Below are positions 17,241 to 26,678 of a stretch of 64,000 bases of DNA, one piece after another; the stretch's first letter is position 1, and every line of letters starts with the position of its first letter. The DNA comes from Nitratidesulfovibrio sp. (lineage in GTDB: Bacteria > Desulfobacterota > Desulfovibrionia > Desulfovibrionales > Desulfovibrionaceae). The notes under the pieces are model-generated. The model worked only from the letters and a program-made list of their open reading frames with translations, was not told the origin of the DNA and did no database searches. The translations under genes and the position numbers were made by a program. The stretch covers positions 310,001 to 374,000 of the forward strand of contig NZ_JBDXXH010000003.1 in assembly GCF_040373385.1 (NCBI RefSeq), written 5' to 3'.

Positions 17241-17465
17241 CCTTTCGCCCGCCAGCCATACGGCAAAGAGCGCGGAGTGGCCCGGATGCGGCAAGTTCCT
17301 GTCGCGCCGGGGCGCGGTCTGATGTAAGCTGGAACGACGCAACGATCGACTTCGGCAAGCTCCGTGCTCCGCCTCGGTATGGCAAGGCAGGCTGGGCAGG
17401 CAGGGCAGGCCGAACGGAACTGGCGACGGAACGAGCGCGGCGCGCGCCGCAGGGGAGCGACACGC

Positions 17466-20345
17466 ATGGCAGCCGACGACGGCCACCACGACCACGACAT
17501 CGCCGGAACCGGGCAGCCCCCCGCACATCCCGGACGCCGGGAAGGCTCCGGCAATGCTCCCGCTGGCGCTTCACCGGGTTCCTCGCCTGGTGGCGCGGGG
17601 AATGTGACGTCCCATGCCCTGCCGGACGCGGAACCTTTTGACGCGGCAGAGAATCTTCGTCTGCTGCTCGAACACCTGCCCAGCGCGTATTCCCTGCACG
17701 AAATGCTCTGGGACGAGCACGGCCAGCCGTGCGACTACAGGTTCCTCGACGTCAATCCCGCCTTCGAGGCCATGACCGGCCTTGCCCGCGACAGGATGAT
17801 AGGCCGTACGTTGTTTGAGGTTTTGCCCGGCATCGAACGCAAGTGGCTGGATATCTACGGCAGGGTGGTCTCCACCGGCGAAAGCACGGCCTTCGAACAC
17901 CGGGACGCGCTGCTGGGCAGGCACTGGAATGTGCGGGCCTGGCGCGCGGGGCCGAACCGGTTCGCGGTGGTCTTTACGGACGCCACCCGCTGCCGGGTCA
18001 TGGAGGACGAACTGCGTCGCTCCTCGGCCATGCAGCGGGCCATGATCCGCAACATTCCCTTCGACTTCTGGGCGCGCGATGCCAGCGGCCGCGTGGTCAT
18101 GCAAAGCGACATTTCCGTGGCCCTGTGGGGCGACCTGACGGTATCGCCCGACAGCGAGCGGGACGTGCCCGAGGCTACCCGCAGCGGGTGGACGGCCATC
18201 AACGCCCGTGCCATGGCGGGCGAGACGGTGCGCCACGAGCACGAGGCGCAACTGCCGGACGGCACCCGGCGCGTCTTCTCCAGCATGGTCACCCCCATCC
18301 GTCCCATCCGTGAAGACACGGCCGACGGGCTGCTCGGCATTCTCGGCATCAACATCGACGTCACGGAACAGCGCGCCGCCGAACAGGCCGCGCGCCACAG
18401 CGAGGCGCGGTTCCGTTCGCTGATAGAGAACGCCCTGAACCTGCCGGTGCAGGGCTACGACCGCGAGCGGCGGGTGTTCTTCTGGAACGCCGCCAGCGAA
18501 CGCCTGTATGGCTTCACTCGTGACGAGGCCGTGGGCAGGCGGCTGGAGGAACTCATCATCCCGGACTACATGGTCGACGTGGTGCTGCGCGACGTTGCCC
18601 ACTGGGTGGAAACCGGCATCGCCCCCCGCGCGGGCGAATTGCGCCTGCGCCACAAGGACGGCAGCCCGGTGGCGGTGTATTCTTCGCACGTGGCGATGCA
18701 GGGGCAGGGCGGCGAGCCCGAGATGTACTGCATCGACGTGGACCTCAACGACCTGCGCCGTGCCGAACTGGCCCTGCGCGAGAGCGAGCAGCGCTTCCGC
18801 TCGCTGGTGGCCAACCTGCCGGGCGTGGTCTACCGTTGCGAGACCGCGCCGCCGTGGCGGGCGTTGTTCGTGTCCGACCAGGTGGAACAACTGACCGGGC
18901 ATCCGGCGGCGGAATATCAACAGGGTACCCTACCCCTTGAACACATCGTGCATCCCGATGACCGCGCCAGGATCATCGCGGAGATGGCGGCGGTCACCGA
19001 TCCGGACGGGCATTATTCGCTGGAATACCGGGTACAGCACGAAGACGGCACCCAGCGCGCGGTCATGGAGCAGGGGCGGCGGGTGCACGACGAGGCAGGC
19101 AGGGAGTTTCTGGATGGGGTGATCCTGGATGTAACCCCCCTGCGGCAGGCCCTGGGCGATCTTGCCGACGCGCGCGACTTCCTGGATGCGGTGATGGAGG
19201 CCATGCCATCGGCCCTGGCCGGGGTGGGGCCGGACGGTCTGGTCATTCACTGGAACCGCGCGGCGGAAGAGGTGTCCGGCCTTTCGCGCGGGGCGGCGCG
19301 CGGGCGCCCCGCGGCCGAGGTGTTGCCCCGGCTGGTGGGCGCCGCCCCGGACGTGCACGAAGCCGTGGCCCGGCGCCAGGCCGCCCGGTTCGAGGGACTG
19401 CCCCGCGTGACGGACGGGCGGCTGCGCTACCTGGATGTGATGCTGTTCCCCCTTGCGGGGCAGGATGCCGCGCCCGGCGTGCAGGGGGCCGTCATCGTGC
19501 GGGTGGACGACGTCACCGAGCGCACCCGGCTGGCCGACATGCTGGTGCAGACCGAAAAGATGCTGTCGGTGGGGGGGCTTGCGGGCGGCATGGCGCACGA
19601 ACTGAACAATCCGCTGGGGGCGGTGTTGCAGGGCGTGCAGAACATCATGCGCCGACTGGACCCGGACCTTGCCGCCAACGCCCAGGCAGCGCGCGAAACC
19701 GGGGTGTCGCTGGCGGCCATGCGCGCCTACATGGAGACCCGGCGCATTTCCGAAATGCTGGAAGGCATCCGTGATGCGGGCACCCGCGCGGCAGACATCA
19801 TCGCCACCATGCTGGATTTCACGCGGCCCGGACAGGGGCGGCGCACCACGGCGCGGGCGCACGCCCTGGCCGAGCGGGCGCTGGCCCTGGCGGGCAGCGA
19901 CTACGATCTGCGCCGCCAGTACGACTTCCGCAAGCTGCACGTGGTGCGCGATTACGCAGAGAACGAGGATACCCTGACCTGCGTGCCCACCGAGATCGAG
20001 CAGGTGTTGCTGAACCTGTTCAAGAACGCGGCTCATGCCATGGCGGAAAAACGCTACCCGGTCGGGCAGGCCCCCGCCCTGCGTGTGGCCACCCGGCGCG
20101 AGGGCGACGAGGTGGTCATCGTGGTGGAGGACAATGGGGCGGGCATGGAGCCGGAAGTGCGGCGGCGGGTATTCGAGCCGTTCTTTACCACCAAGCCGCC
20201 GGGCGTGGGCACCGGGCTGGGGCTTGCGGTCAGCTATTTCATCGTGGTGCGCACCCATGGCGGCAGCATTGCCTGCGACGGAGTGCCCGGCGAGGGGACC
20301 CGGTTCACCGTGCGGTTGCCGGCCAGGCAGGCGGTGGACGACTAG
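17466..20345 (+). CDS. multi-PAS sensor histidine kinase, cytoplasmic
   Basis: 959 aa from [11 protein letters not shown], chosen for AGGGGAG upstream; the frame is open earlier but reads as low-complexity. No membrane segment is visible, so it should be soluble. About five PAS/PAC units occupy residues 58-690 (for example [39 protein letters not shown]). Next come the HisKA phospho-His in [12 protein letters not shown] near 707 and HATPase motifs [31 protein letters not shown]. No receiver domain or adjacent regulator gene is present, so its partner is encoded elsewhere. PAS ligands (heme, flavin or none) cannot be judged. Confidence 0.92.
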   Translation: MAADDGHHDHDIAGTGQPPAHPGRREGSGNAPAGASPGSSPGGAGNVTSHALPDAEPFDAAENLRLLLEHLPSAYSLHEMLWDEHGQPCDYRFLDVNPAFEAMTGLARDRMIGRTLFEVLPGIERKWLDIYGRVVSTGESTAFEHRDALLGRHWNVRAWRAGPNRFAVVFTDATRCRVMEDELRRSSAMQRAMIRNIPFDFWARDASGRVVMQSDISVALWGDLTVSPDSERDVPEATRSGWTAINARAMAGETVRHEHEAQLPDGTRRVFSSMVTPIRPIREDTADGLLGILGINIDVTEQRAAEQAARHSEARFRSLIENALNLPVQGYDRERRVFFWNAASERLYGFTRDEAVGRRLEELIIPDYMVDVVLRDVAHWVETGIAPRAGELRLRHKDGSPVAVYSSHVAMQGQGGEPEMYCIDVDLNDLRRAELALRESEQRFRSLVANLPGVVYRCETAPPWRALFVSDQVEQLTGHPAAEYQQGTLPLEHIVHPDDRARIIAEMAAVTDPDGHYSLEYRVQHEDGTQRAVMEQGRRVHDEAGREFLDGVILDVTPLRQALGDLADARDFLDAVMEAMPSALAGVGPDGLVIHWNRAAEEVSGLSRGAARGRPAAEVLPRLVGAAPDVHEAVARRQAARFEGLPRVTDGRLRYLDVMLFPLAGQDAAPGVQGAVIVRVDDVTERTRLADMLVQTEKMLSVGGLAGGMAHELNNPLGAVLQGVQNIMRRLDPDLAANAQAARETGVSLAAMRAYMETRRISEMLEGIRDAGTRAADIIATMLDFTRPGQGRRTTARAHALAERALALAGSDYDLRRQYDFRKLHVVRDYAENEDTLTCVPTEIEQVLLNLFKNAAHAMAEKRYPVGQAPALRVATRREGDEVVIVVEDNGAGMEPEVRRRVFEPFFTTKPPGVGTGLGLAVSYFIVVRTHGGSIACDGVPGEGTRFTVRLPARQAVDD

Positions 20346-20452
20346 GGGTTGTTTCCGGATTGGCGTTGGAAGCAGCCTGCGGGGCAGCTTGTCGTCCTAG
20401 TGGCCGGGAAGCGTTTTTCCTTGCGGTTGCAGCACATTGCCTGTCGGACTTC

Positions 20453-20482
20453 ACGGCCCGGAGCCCTGCTTCGGGCCGTATT
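20453..20482 (+). terminator. terminator after the PAS kinase
   Basis: ACGGCCCG / CGGGCCGT with an 11-nt loop is followed by ATTGCTTGT. It separates the kinase from tatA. Confidence 0.55.
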
Positions 20483-20654
20483 GCTTGTGCAGGTTGCCCG
20501 CACAATCCCCGGCGTGATTGCACAAGTTGGCGCATCATGACAATCAGGCGTATGCAATGCCGGGGGCGTGCGGCGTCGGAAAGGTGTTCCGACATGCACC
20601 GCGCGCTGTGGACAGCATTCTTGCGCGCATCATGCGCCTTCACGGGGTGGAATC

Positions 20655-20828
20655 ATGATCGGAGAGCTTTTTCAGCCGATGCACCTGCTGGTTGTGGGTA
20701 TCGTGGCCTTGTTCGTTTTCGGGCCGGACAAGCTGCCCCAGTTGGGCAAGACATTGGGCAGGGCCGTGCGCGAACTGCGCGGAGCCATGAACGAACCCGA
20801 CGATGCCCCCAAGGATGGCCCCAGATAG
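20655..20828 (+). CDS. tatA: Sec-independent protein translocase subunit TatA
   Basis: 57 aa, the usual size for short TatA proteins. An N-terminal membrane helix (HLLVVGIVALFVFG) is followed by the conserved FGPDKLPQLGKTLG hinge and an amphipathic helix, then a charged tail. It forms the translocation pore of the twin-arginine pathway. No tatB or tatC is adjacent. A Tat substrate, the FMN dehydrogenase at 9533, is encoded in the same window. The ribosome site is GGGGTGG seven bases before the ATG. Confidence 0.92.
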   Translation: MIGELFQPMHLLVVGIVALFVFGPDKLPQLGKTLGRAVRELRGAMNEPDDAPKDGPR

Positions 20829-20895
20829 GCAGGGAGTCCGGATGACCCACGCCTGAACGACTGGGCCGGAACGATGGAACACAGACGGTCAGGAT

Positions 20896-20939
20896 GCGAA
20901 CGGGACGGATGCGGCAAGTGCCGCGTCCGTCCCGTTCGC
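20896..20939. terminator. long perfect hairpin between convergent genes
   Basis: GCGAACGGGACGGA pairs with TCCGTCCCGTTCGC, with an inner GCGGCA-type stem, giving about 20 bp with hardly a loop. There is no T run, but it sits exactly between the convergent tatA and membrane-protein genes. Confidence 0.55.
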
Positions 20940-20956
20940 GTGCGTTGGGGCGAGGG

Positions 20957-22282
20957 CTAGTGCGCGGTCATCCACCATGTGGCGGTAACGGCGGTCAGGC
21001 TGGCCACGCGGAACAGCTGGCTCTGCACCAGCAGCACCAGTCCCAGGCGGGGGGTGAAGATGCCGGTGTGCGACGGCAACTGGTGGCGCAGTGCCCGGAT
21101 GGGGGTGGCCACGATGGTGCCCAGCACCAGCGCCAGCGCGGTCTGGGCCGTGTCCAGCGAACCCGCGTCCAACAGGGCTGCTGCGGCGGCCACGCCGGAC
21201 GAGAATTCGGCGGCGGCGGAAAATATCACCACCCCGGCGGCCTGCACCGGCAGGATGCCCATGCCGAGTCCCCCGGCGGCGCCGCCTGCCGCAAGCTCGC
21301 GCAGGGTGTCGAACACCCCGGCCTGATGCAGGGCGTACATGGCAAGATAGGTTGGCGCGGTGAACAGGGCCATGCGGCCGATGCGGCGGCGGAATCGCGC
21401 GCCCACCAGCGTCACTGCCGCCCGCAGGCGGTCAGCCGGGGTGGCGGGCGCGTCCGCGTGGATTTCATCTGCCGTATCCGCATGCATGGGGCCGGAATGG
21501 GGCGAGTCCTGTCCGGCAGGCAGCCGCCCGTGTCCGTCCAGTCCCCCGGTCACGTCCCCGTCCCCGCGCGTGTCAGGTGGCTCTGCCCGGCGGGTGAGCA
21601 GCAGCACCAGCGCCGTACGCAGCAGCGCGGCCACGCCGTTCAGCGTCAGGTAGATGATGCCCGCCGTGCGCGCCAGCGGCCCCACCACGAAGAACGTGGT
21701 GGGCAGGTGCAGCAGGAAGACCGGCAAGCCGGAATTGAGCAGGTATGACAGGCGCAGTTCGCGCGCGGACAACCGCCCGGCGGTGTGCGCCTCCATGAGC
21801 AGCGAGTTGGATGCGGCAGCGGACAGGAACGCCGTGGCAAAGGCGGCGCCGCTGGCGTCGGGCAGGCGACCCCAGCGGGTTACCGGGCGGGCCAGCCGGG
21901 CCAGAAGCGGCGTCCAGCCAAAGGCTTCCACAGCCAGTCCCACGGCCAGTCCCACACCCATGGTCACCAGCATGTGCAGCAGGGGGCGTACCAGCCCCGG
22001 CCACGCGGCATGCCAGGCCAGCAACCGGGGGTCGCGGGCCAGGATGGCTCCCAGGGCCACGGCACAGGCCAGCAGCGGCAGTGCCAGTCCCATGCGCGAC
22101 ACACGGCGGCCCCCGATCCTGCCGGTTTTGTCGATCCTGCCGGTTCTGTCGTGACGTGCATGTGCGCTGCGGCCCTGGGGCTGCGTGGCGGGGTTCACGG
22201 ACGAGGACGAGGGAGTGCCCGGTACACCGGGCTGCTGGGGCGGAGTGGAGGCACCGTGTTGTCGGGTGTGCGGCGTGGGCAT
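20957..22282 (-). CDS. Gate/nucleoside-recognition-like membrane protein (paralog 1)
   Basis: About 441 aa from MPTPHTRQHG; the frame is open upstream, and MGLALPLLACAV (22093) is an alternative start, so the N-terminus is unsure. Eight or so hydrophobic segments are seen. The core SNSLLMEAHTAGRLS, LLNSGLPVFLLHLPTTFF, FTAPTYLAMYALHQAG, AAEFSSGVAAA and TPIRALRHQLPSHTG matches the protein at 59496 segment by segment. The Asn, Pro and Glu in these segments resemble the Gate domain of nucleoside-recognition/SpmA-like proteins (family assignment from memory). A Pro/Asp/His-rich loop of about 60 residues separates the two halves. The substrate is unknown. Confidence 0.72.
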   Translation of the reverse strand: MPTPHTRQHGASTPPQQPGVPGTPSSSSVNPATQPQGRSAHARHDRTGRIDKTGRIGGRRVSRMGLALPLLACAVALGAILARDPRLLAWHAAWPGLVRPLLHMLVTMGVGLAVGLAVEAFGWTPLLARLARPVTRWGRLPDASGAAFATAFLSAAASNSLLMEAHTAGRLSARELRLSYLLNSGLPVFLLHLPTTFFVVGPLARTAGIIYLTLNGVAALLRTALVLLLTRRAEPPDTRGDGDVTGGLDGHGRLPAGQDSPHSGPMHADTADEIHADAPATPADRLRAAVTLVGARFRRRIGRMALFTAPTYLAMYALHQAGVFDTLRELAAGGAAGGLGMGILPVQAAGVVIFSAAAEFSSGVAAAAALLDAGSLDTAQTALALVLGTIVATPIRALRHQLPSHTGIFTPRLGLVLLVQSQLFRVASLTAVTATWWMTAH

Positions 22283-22725
22283 GCGGTGGCGGCCTGGTGG
22301 GACGATGATTCGGACGACGGTTCGGTTCCGGGAGGGGGCTGCCGCCGGTCGGCAGCGTGCGGGAACACTGCGGGTTGTAGGCCCGGCTGCGGCGTGGCGC
22401 AAGGGAAAACCGCGTGTCGCCCCAGGGGGGCGGCACGGCGCGATCCCGCCGCGAAAGGGTGCGGGTGCCCGGTGGCCCTTTGTCCGGAAAGGCGCTATGT
22501 TGCAGATCGAACGATGTCGCACGGCGCGACGGCGCGTTGCCGCCGGGCCGACACGCGGACGCCATCATTCTGGGGCGGATTCGGCATACCCTGCGCTCTT
22601 GCAACGGGCATGCGCCCTTGCAACGGGCCTTCGCAAGCGCGGTCGACATTGGCATCGGCACGGCATCGGCTTACTCTCGGATTCTCATCGGGGCATGGCG
22701 CGCCAGCGCCCTGTCGGGAGGCATC
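22283..22725. other. divergent intergenic region, nothing definite
   Basis: This gap lies between the divergent membrane-protein and cheV genes. Frames are open on both strands because of the GC content, but none has a ribosome site or domain. I see no clear promoter. Confidence 0.3.
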
Positions 22726-23952
22726 ATGGGGCAGACCGGCATTCTGCTGGAATCCGGCACCAACGAACTCGAGATCGTCGAGTTTTTCGTAGATGAGGCC
22801 GCGCCCGCCAGCGCGACGCCAGGCATGTCCGATCCGTTTGGCGCGGGCGATCCGTTTGGCCCGGTTGACGCTGATGCCGGGCATGGCGGACCGGTCGTCA
22901 CGCCTGGGGGCCGGAACGGCGATGGAGCCTGCGGGGCGGAAGTGTCCGCCGGGGGCTCTTTCGGCGCGGCACCCCCGCCCGGGTGCGGTACGCTACGGCG
23001 GCGGTATGGCGTCAATGTGGCCAAGGTGGTGGAAATCATCCGCATGCAGCCCGTCACTGCGCTGCCGCAGATGCCTCATCCGGCGGTGCTGGGAGCCTTT
23101 CCGCACCGCGACGGGCGGGTCATCCCGCTGGTGGACCTGGCCAAATATCTGGGTATCCCGCGCGATACCAGCGGCGAGCCCAAGATCATCGTCACCGAAT
23201 TCAACACCGTGGTCACCGGGTTCCTGGTGTCCGGGGTGAACCGCATCCACCGCATCAGCTGGACCGATGTGGAGGCCCCGGGCCGCTTCCTGCAGGAGGC
23301 CAGCCGCAACTCCATCACCGGCATGGTCCGGCTGGATGCGTTGGTGGTGTTTCTGCTGGACATGGAAAGCATCGTGGCCGAGATGCATCCGGATCTGTCC
23401 ATCCGCATGGAACGACCCCTTGCCCCGATGTCTGCCGGAAGGGGGCGGCAGGTTGCGGAAGTTGCGCCTGACGGGACCGATGCGTCTGGCGAGACCATGG
23501 ACGTCATGGTCCCTGACGCCGAGCCGGATCTGCCGCCGCGCCGCTACCGCATCCTGCATGCCGACGATTCCGGCAGCGTGCGCCGTCTGGTGCGCAGCCT
23601 GATGGAGGCCAGCGGGCGGTTCGAGCTGTTGCAGGCCAACGACGGACAGGAAGCATGGGAAATGCTGGAAAGCCTGCGCCGCGAGGCGGAAGGCAAGGGC
23701 GTTCCCCTGTCCGATCTGGTGCAGGCCGTGGTTTCCGACATCGAGATGCCGCGCATGGACGGGCTGACCCTGTGCCGCCGGATCAAGGAAGACTCCGCGT
23801 TGCGTGCCCTGCCGGTGGCGCTGTTTTCGTCGCTGGTTTCGGAGCGGCTGGGGCACAAGGGCGAATCGGTGGGCGCGGATGCGCAGTTCGCCAAGCCCGA
23901 TTTGCAGCTGCTCAGTCAGAAGGTGCTGGAACTGTTGGGCGAATCCGCCTGA
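22726..23952 (+). CDS. cheV: chemotaxis coupling protein CheV
   Basis: 408 aa from MGQTGILLESGTNELEIVEFF, with GGGAGG upstream. The CheW-like domain begins normally but after the first strand is interrupted by about 65 residues of Gly/Asp/Pro-rich sequence (DPFGAGDPFGPVDAD and on, encoded at about 22795-22985) before resuming at YGVNVAKVVEIIRM. The receiver domain (about 268-405) has the phospho-acceptor in VVSDIEMPRMDG. CheV couples receptors to CheA and is tuned by phosphorylation. The usual length is near 310 aa, so the insertion explains the excess. Two chemoreceptors lie in the window but not adjacent. Confidence 0.9.
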   Translation: MGQTGILLESGTNELEIVEFFVDEAAPASATPGMSDPFGAGDPFGPVDADAGHGGPVVTPGGRNGDGACGAEVSAGGSFGAAPPPGCGTLRRRYGVNVAKVVEIIRMQPVTALPQMPHPAVLGAFPHRDGRVIPLVDLAKYLGIPRDTSGEPKIIVTEFNTVVTGFLVSGVNRIHRISWTDVEAPGRFLQEASRNSITGMVRLDALVVFLLDMESIVAEMHPDLSIRMERPLAPMSAGRGRQVAEVAPDGTDASGETMDVMVPDAEPDLPPRRYRILHADDSGSVRRLVRSLMEASGRFELLQANDGQEAWEMLESLRREAEGKGVPLSDLVQAVVSDIEMPRMDGLTLCRRIKEDSALRALPVALFSSLVSERLGHKGESVGADAQFAKPDLQLLSQKVLELLGESA

Positions 23953-24100
23953 CGCGCCTTGCTCGACCCGCCGTGCCCCGCGTTACGCCGCGTGGCGCGT
24001 CTTGTCGCGCGCATGCACGGTGCCCGCATGACGGGTGCCGTCGCGTATCCTGCCCCGCCGTTTCGCGTGGTTCCCACGCCCTCCTGCGTGCCCCCTGATG

Positions 24101-24175
24101 CCCTGACGCGCCGTGTGCCGGGCGGCCCTGACGCGCCGTGTGTCGGGCGGCCCTGACGCGCCGTGTGTCGGGCGC
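24101..24175 (+). repeat. three tandem 25-bp repeats
   Basis: Units of the form CCCTGACGCGCCGTGTGTCG plus GGCGG start at 24101, 24126 and 24151 and differ at one or two positions. They lie just beyond the predicted end of the minus-strand RNA. Confidence 0.8.
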
Positions 24176-24197
24176 GCACTCTCCGTATTTCCAGAAA

Positions 24198-24376
24198 CGT
24201 GCGGGGCGCGACGTTCACATGGAACGGCGCGCCCCGATTTCGCCCGCGACGCACCGACTGCGCCACGGACCCCTGCGGCTGGAATGCGTCCAACGCATTC
24301 CCCCGTACCGGCTGGCCTTGTCCAACCGCCTTCCGGCACGGATCGGGCATCGACCGACATGCCCGGTGTCTGTTGC
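24198..24376 (-). ncRNA. predicted sigma-54-dependent small RNA
   Basis: Starting about 12 nt downstream of the promoter at 24386-24401, the minus strand carries no credible ORF. It does have a GGAATGCG / CGCATTCC hairpin (24281-24301) and a strong end stem GGGGCGCG-GTTC / GAAC-CGCGCCCC (24203-24235) followed by GCACGTTTC. The length would be about 180 nt. The existence of a transcript is inferred from promoter, activator sites and structure only. Confidence 0.35.
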
Positions 24377-24385
24377 CATATACTT

Positions 24386-24401
24386 ACCAAGAAGCGTGCC
24401 A
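24386..24401 (-). promoter_or_regulatory. sigma-54-type promoter, leftward
   Basis: On the minus strand the sequence reads TGGCACG-CTTC-TTGGT. The -24 block is identical to consensus, and the -12 block has TTGG where TTGC is expected. Three palindromes lie about 105-185 bp upstream of it, and a sigma-54 activator gene is next. Confidence 0.5.
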
Positions 24402-24504
24402 CTCGTGTTGCGATGGTGTTCTATTGTGAATGTCTTTTTATTCGGTAGTGTTGCGCGTTGTCCCAGCTGGGCGGTCAACCAGTGAAAGGTCGCGCGGGGC
24501 GTCC

Positions 24505-24587
24505 GTCCGCGATGGCGGACGCGCGCGAGTCGTAAAAATCCGCGATAGCGGACAGCGAGGGGCAGGGAGTCGTCCGCGATGGCGGAC
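24505..24587. promoter_or_regulatory. three phased palindromes, candidate activator-binding sites
   Basis: GTCCGC-GATG-GCGGAC at 24505-24520, TCCGC-GATA-GCGGA at 24539-24552, and GTCCGC-GATG-GCGGAC at 24572-24587. Centres are 33 and 34 bp apart, close to three helical turns. The position relative to the promoter at 24386-24401 fits enhancer sites of an NtrC-type activator, most simply the one encoded at 24648-26570. Confidence 0.6.
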
Positions 24588-24647
24588 AAGGCGTCCGTTG
24601 CCGCGTGCCCGTTGTCGAGTGCCCTTGGCGAGGCACCTTGCGCGGGG

Positions 24648-26570
24648 TCAGCGGGGCGGTACGCCGTGCTTGCGCAGCAGATCGTACAGGTGCGAACGGG
24701 ATAGCCCGGACAGGGCACAGGCAGCGCGGATGTCACCCCCGGCCCGGCGCATCAGTTCGTGCAGGTAGGTGGTGAACTGGGCATCGCGAAAATCGAAGAA
24801 GCGAGGCAGGCCACCGGCAAAGGGAGCGGTTGCGACGGAAGGCGTCCGCACGATTGCAGCCTGTGACCGATGGGGGGCGTCGCCCACCGGGGTGCCGTGG
24901 GGCGGCAGCCCCGCATGAGCTGCCAGGCCCAAGGGAATAGCGTCCGCGCCGATGCCGTGCCCTGCCCGCGATGGGCCGCCACCGCCGTTGCCGTCGGGCA
25001 TGTCGCCGTGCTTCAGGCTGTCCGTGAACGCCGGGTGATTCGGGGGCACTGGCCGTTCCGGAGGAGGGGCATAGTGGGGCGAGGTGTAGATGGCATAGGG
25101 CGCGCGGGGTCCCCAGCCGGGCGAGACAGGCGATACGGGGGGGGCCTGCCCCGGCGTGACGGTCTGGCTGGCCAGGCCGCTGTCGCCTTCACGCACGGGA
25201 GACGGACCGTCCCCGGCCTGCACTTCCGTGGTGGGCCGCGTTGCTTCCGCGGGGTCGTTCGCGGGGCGGGGGCTGGCCGGTCCGTCAGTGTCCTGCGTTT
25301 CCCTGGCGGCATGCGGTGCAAGGGCGGCGCGCTCCCCGGCCCCGTACAGGCAGGATGGCCCGCCAAGGCCGCCGTAGCCGGCAGGGGCGGCGGCACCGTT
25401 GCGCGCGGCGGCGCGGGCCAGACAGATGCGCAGGTAGTCGGGCAGGTGGCGGGCGAACAACTTGGGTGCGTCCTGAGAGGCCAGCACCGCCCGTTCAAGG
25501 GTATGGATGAGTTCGCGCACGTTGCCCGGCCAGTGGTAGGCCAGCAGCGTTTCGTGAAAGTCGGGCGAGATGTCCTTTTCCGGCAGGGCAAAGCGCGCCC
25601 AGATGCGCGGCAGGTAATGCCCGGCCAGCGCGGTGACGTCCTCGCACCGTTCGCGCAGCGGCGGAATGTTCACCACCACCGTACGCATGCGGTACAACAG
25701 GTCGCTGCGAAAGGTGTTGCGCTCGGCCATGTCTTCCAGATCGCGGTTGGTTGCCGCGATAAGCCTGAAATCGCTGGTGATTTCCGTGCGCCCGCCCACC
25801 GGGCGAAAGCGGTGTTCCTGCAACACGCGCAGAAACATCTTCTGCATGGACAGGGGCAGTTCGCCCACCTCGTCCAGGAACAGGGTGCCCCTGTCTGCCT
25901 GCAACACCAGGCCGTCGCGGTTGGAATCGGCCCCGGTGAAGGCGCCCTTGCGATGGCCGAACAGGATGGACCCGGCCAGCGAACGCGGCAGCGAGGCGCA
26001 GTCCACGGCCACGAAGGGCGCGGCGGCGCGGGGGCTGTTGTCGTGGATGGCCCGGGCGAAAAGTTCCTTGCCCACGCCCGTTTCGCCGGTAACCAGCGCG
26101 GCGGCGTCGCTGCCTGCCGCTTCGGCCACCACGTCCAGGCAGCGGCGGATGGCCGTGCTGACCCCCACGATGGAATGCTTCAGGCGCGACGATGGCCGCT
26201 GTGCGGGCAGGCGGGCGCGGTAGTCCAGCGCGCGCAAGAGGGGCAGCACCACCCGGTCGGCGGGCAGGGGCTTGCGCAGCCATTCCCACGCCCCGTGGCG
26301 GATGGCCCGCTCCGCGCCGTCCGGGTCGCCCCCTTCTGCGGTGACGATGATTTCCGGCTGGCCGGGCAGGGCGCGCAGGCCGGGCATGGCCTCCACTCCG
26401 TTGCCGTCGGGCAGGGTGGCGGCCAGAAAGATCACGTCGGCGTCGTCGGCCAGCAGGCGGCCCTCCACCAGGCCCAGCGCGCGTGATGCCCGGTGCCCCA
26501 GCCCCTCGGCAATGCCGGCGACCAGGTGGGCGAAGGCGGCGTCTGCGTCGATGATCAGCACGTGGGCCAT
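24648..26570 (-). CDS. sigma-54-dependent transcriptional activator with degenerate receiver
   Basis: 640 aa. The N-terminal 120 residues fold-match a receiver (VLIIDADAAF), but the phospho-acceptor position reads FLAATLPDGNG, so Ala50 replaces Asp. The AAA+ domain has GETGVGKE, the GAFTGA loop and TLFLDEVGEL. About 200 Pro/Ala/Gly-rich residues follow (roughly 390-575) where relatives have a short linker. A Fis-type HTH closes the protein (RAACALSGLSRSHLYDLLRKHG). It should activate sigma-54 promoters without receiving phosphate from a kinase. Likely targets are the palindromes just past its 3' end. It may be cotranscribed with the U32 gene upstream (108-bp gap). Confidence 0.92.
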   Translation of the reverse strand: MAHVLIIDADAAFAHLVAGIAEGLGHRASRALGLVEGRLLADDADVIFLAATLPDGNGVEAMPGLRALPGQPEIIVTAEGGDPDGAERAIRHGAWEWLRKPLPADRVVLPLLRALDYRARLPAQRPSSRLKHSIVGVSTAIRRCLDVVAEAAGSDAAALVTGETGVGKELFARAIHDNSPRAAAPFVAVDCASLPRSLAGSILFGHRKGAFTGADSNRDGLVLQADRGTLFLDEVGELPLSMQKMFLRVLQEHRFRPVGGRTEITSDFRLIAATNRDLEDMAERNTFRSDLLYRMRTVVVNIPPLRERCEDVTALAGHYLPRIWARFALPEKDISPDFHETLLAYHWPGNVRELIHTLERAVLASQDAPKLFARHLPDYLRICLARAAARNGAAAPAGYGGLGGPSCLYGAGERAALAPHAARETQDTDGPASPRPANDPAEATRPTTEVQAGDGPSPVREGDSGLASQTVTPGQAPPVSPVSPGWGPRAPYAIYTSPHYAPPPERPVPPNHPAFTDSLKHGDMPDGNGGGGPSRAGHGIGADAIPLGLAAHAGLPPHGTPVGDAPHRSQAAIVRTPSVATAPFAGGLPRFFDFRDAQFTTYLHELMRRAGGDIRAACALSGLSRSHLYDLLRKHGVPPR

Positions 26571-26678
26571 GGATGTTCCGTAAGGTTCCGTGGGGGTTGC
26601 GGAGCGGTGTGCGCCAGTGCGCGCCAGTGTGTTACGGACGCCGGGGCTACGGATGCCGAGGGGGCCGGGCGGGCTTGC

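Noticed and set aside
23916..24402. Minus-strand frames of 139-144 codons in the gap after cheV
   Set aside because: No ribosome sites, Arg/Gly/Pro-rich random composition, one starts inside the predicted promoter and both run through the 25-bp tandem repeats.
24505..24587. Possible small CRISPR array
   Set aside because: The three 14-16-bp units are themselves palindromes with 17-19-bp spacers, too short for CRISPR, and no cas genes are near; activator sites fit better.
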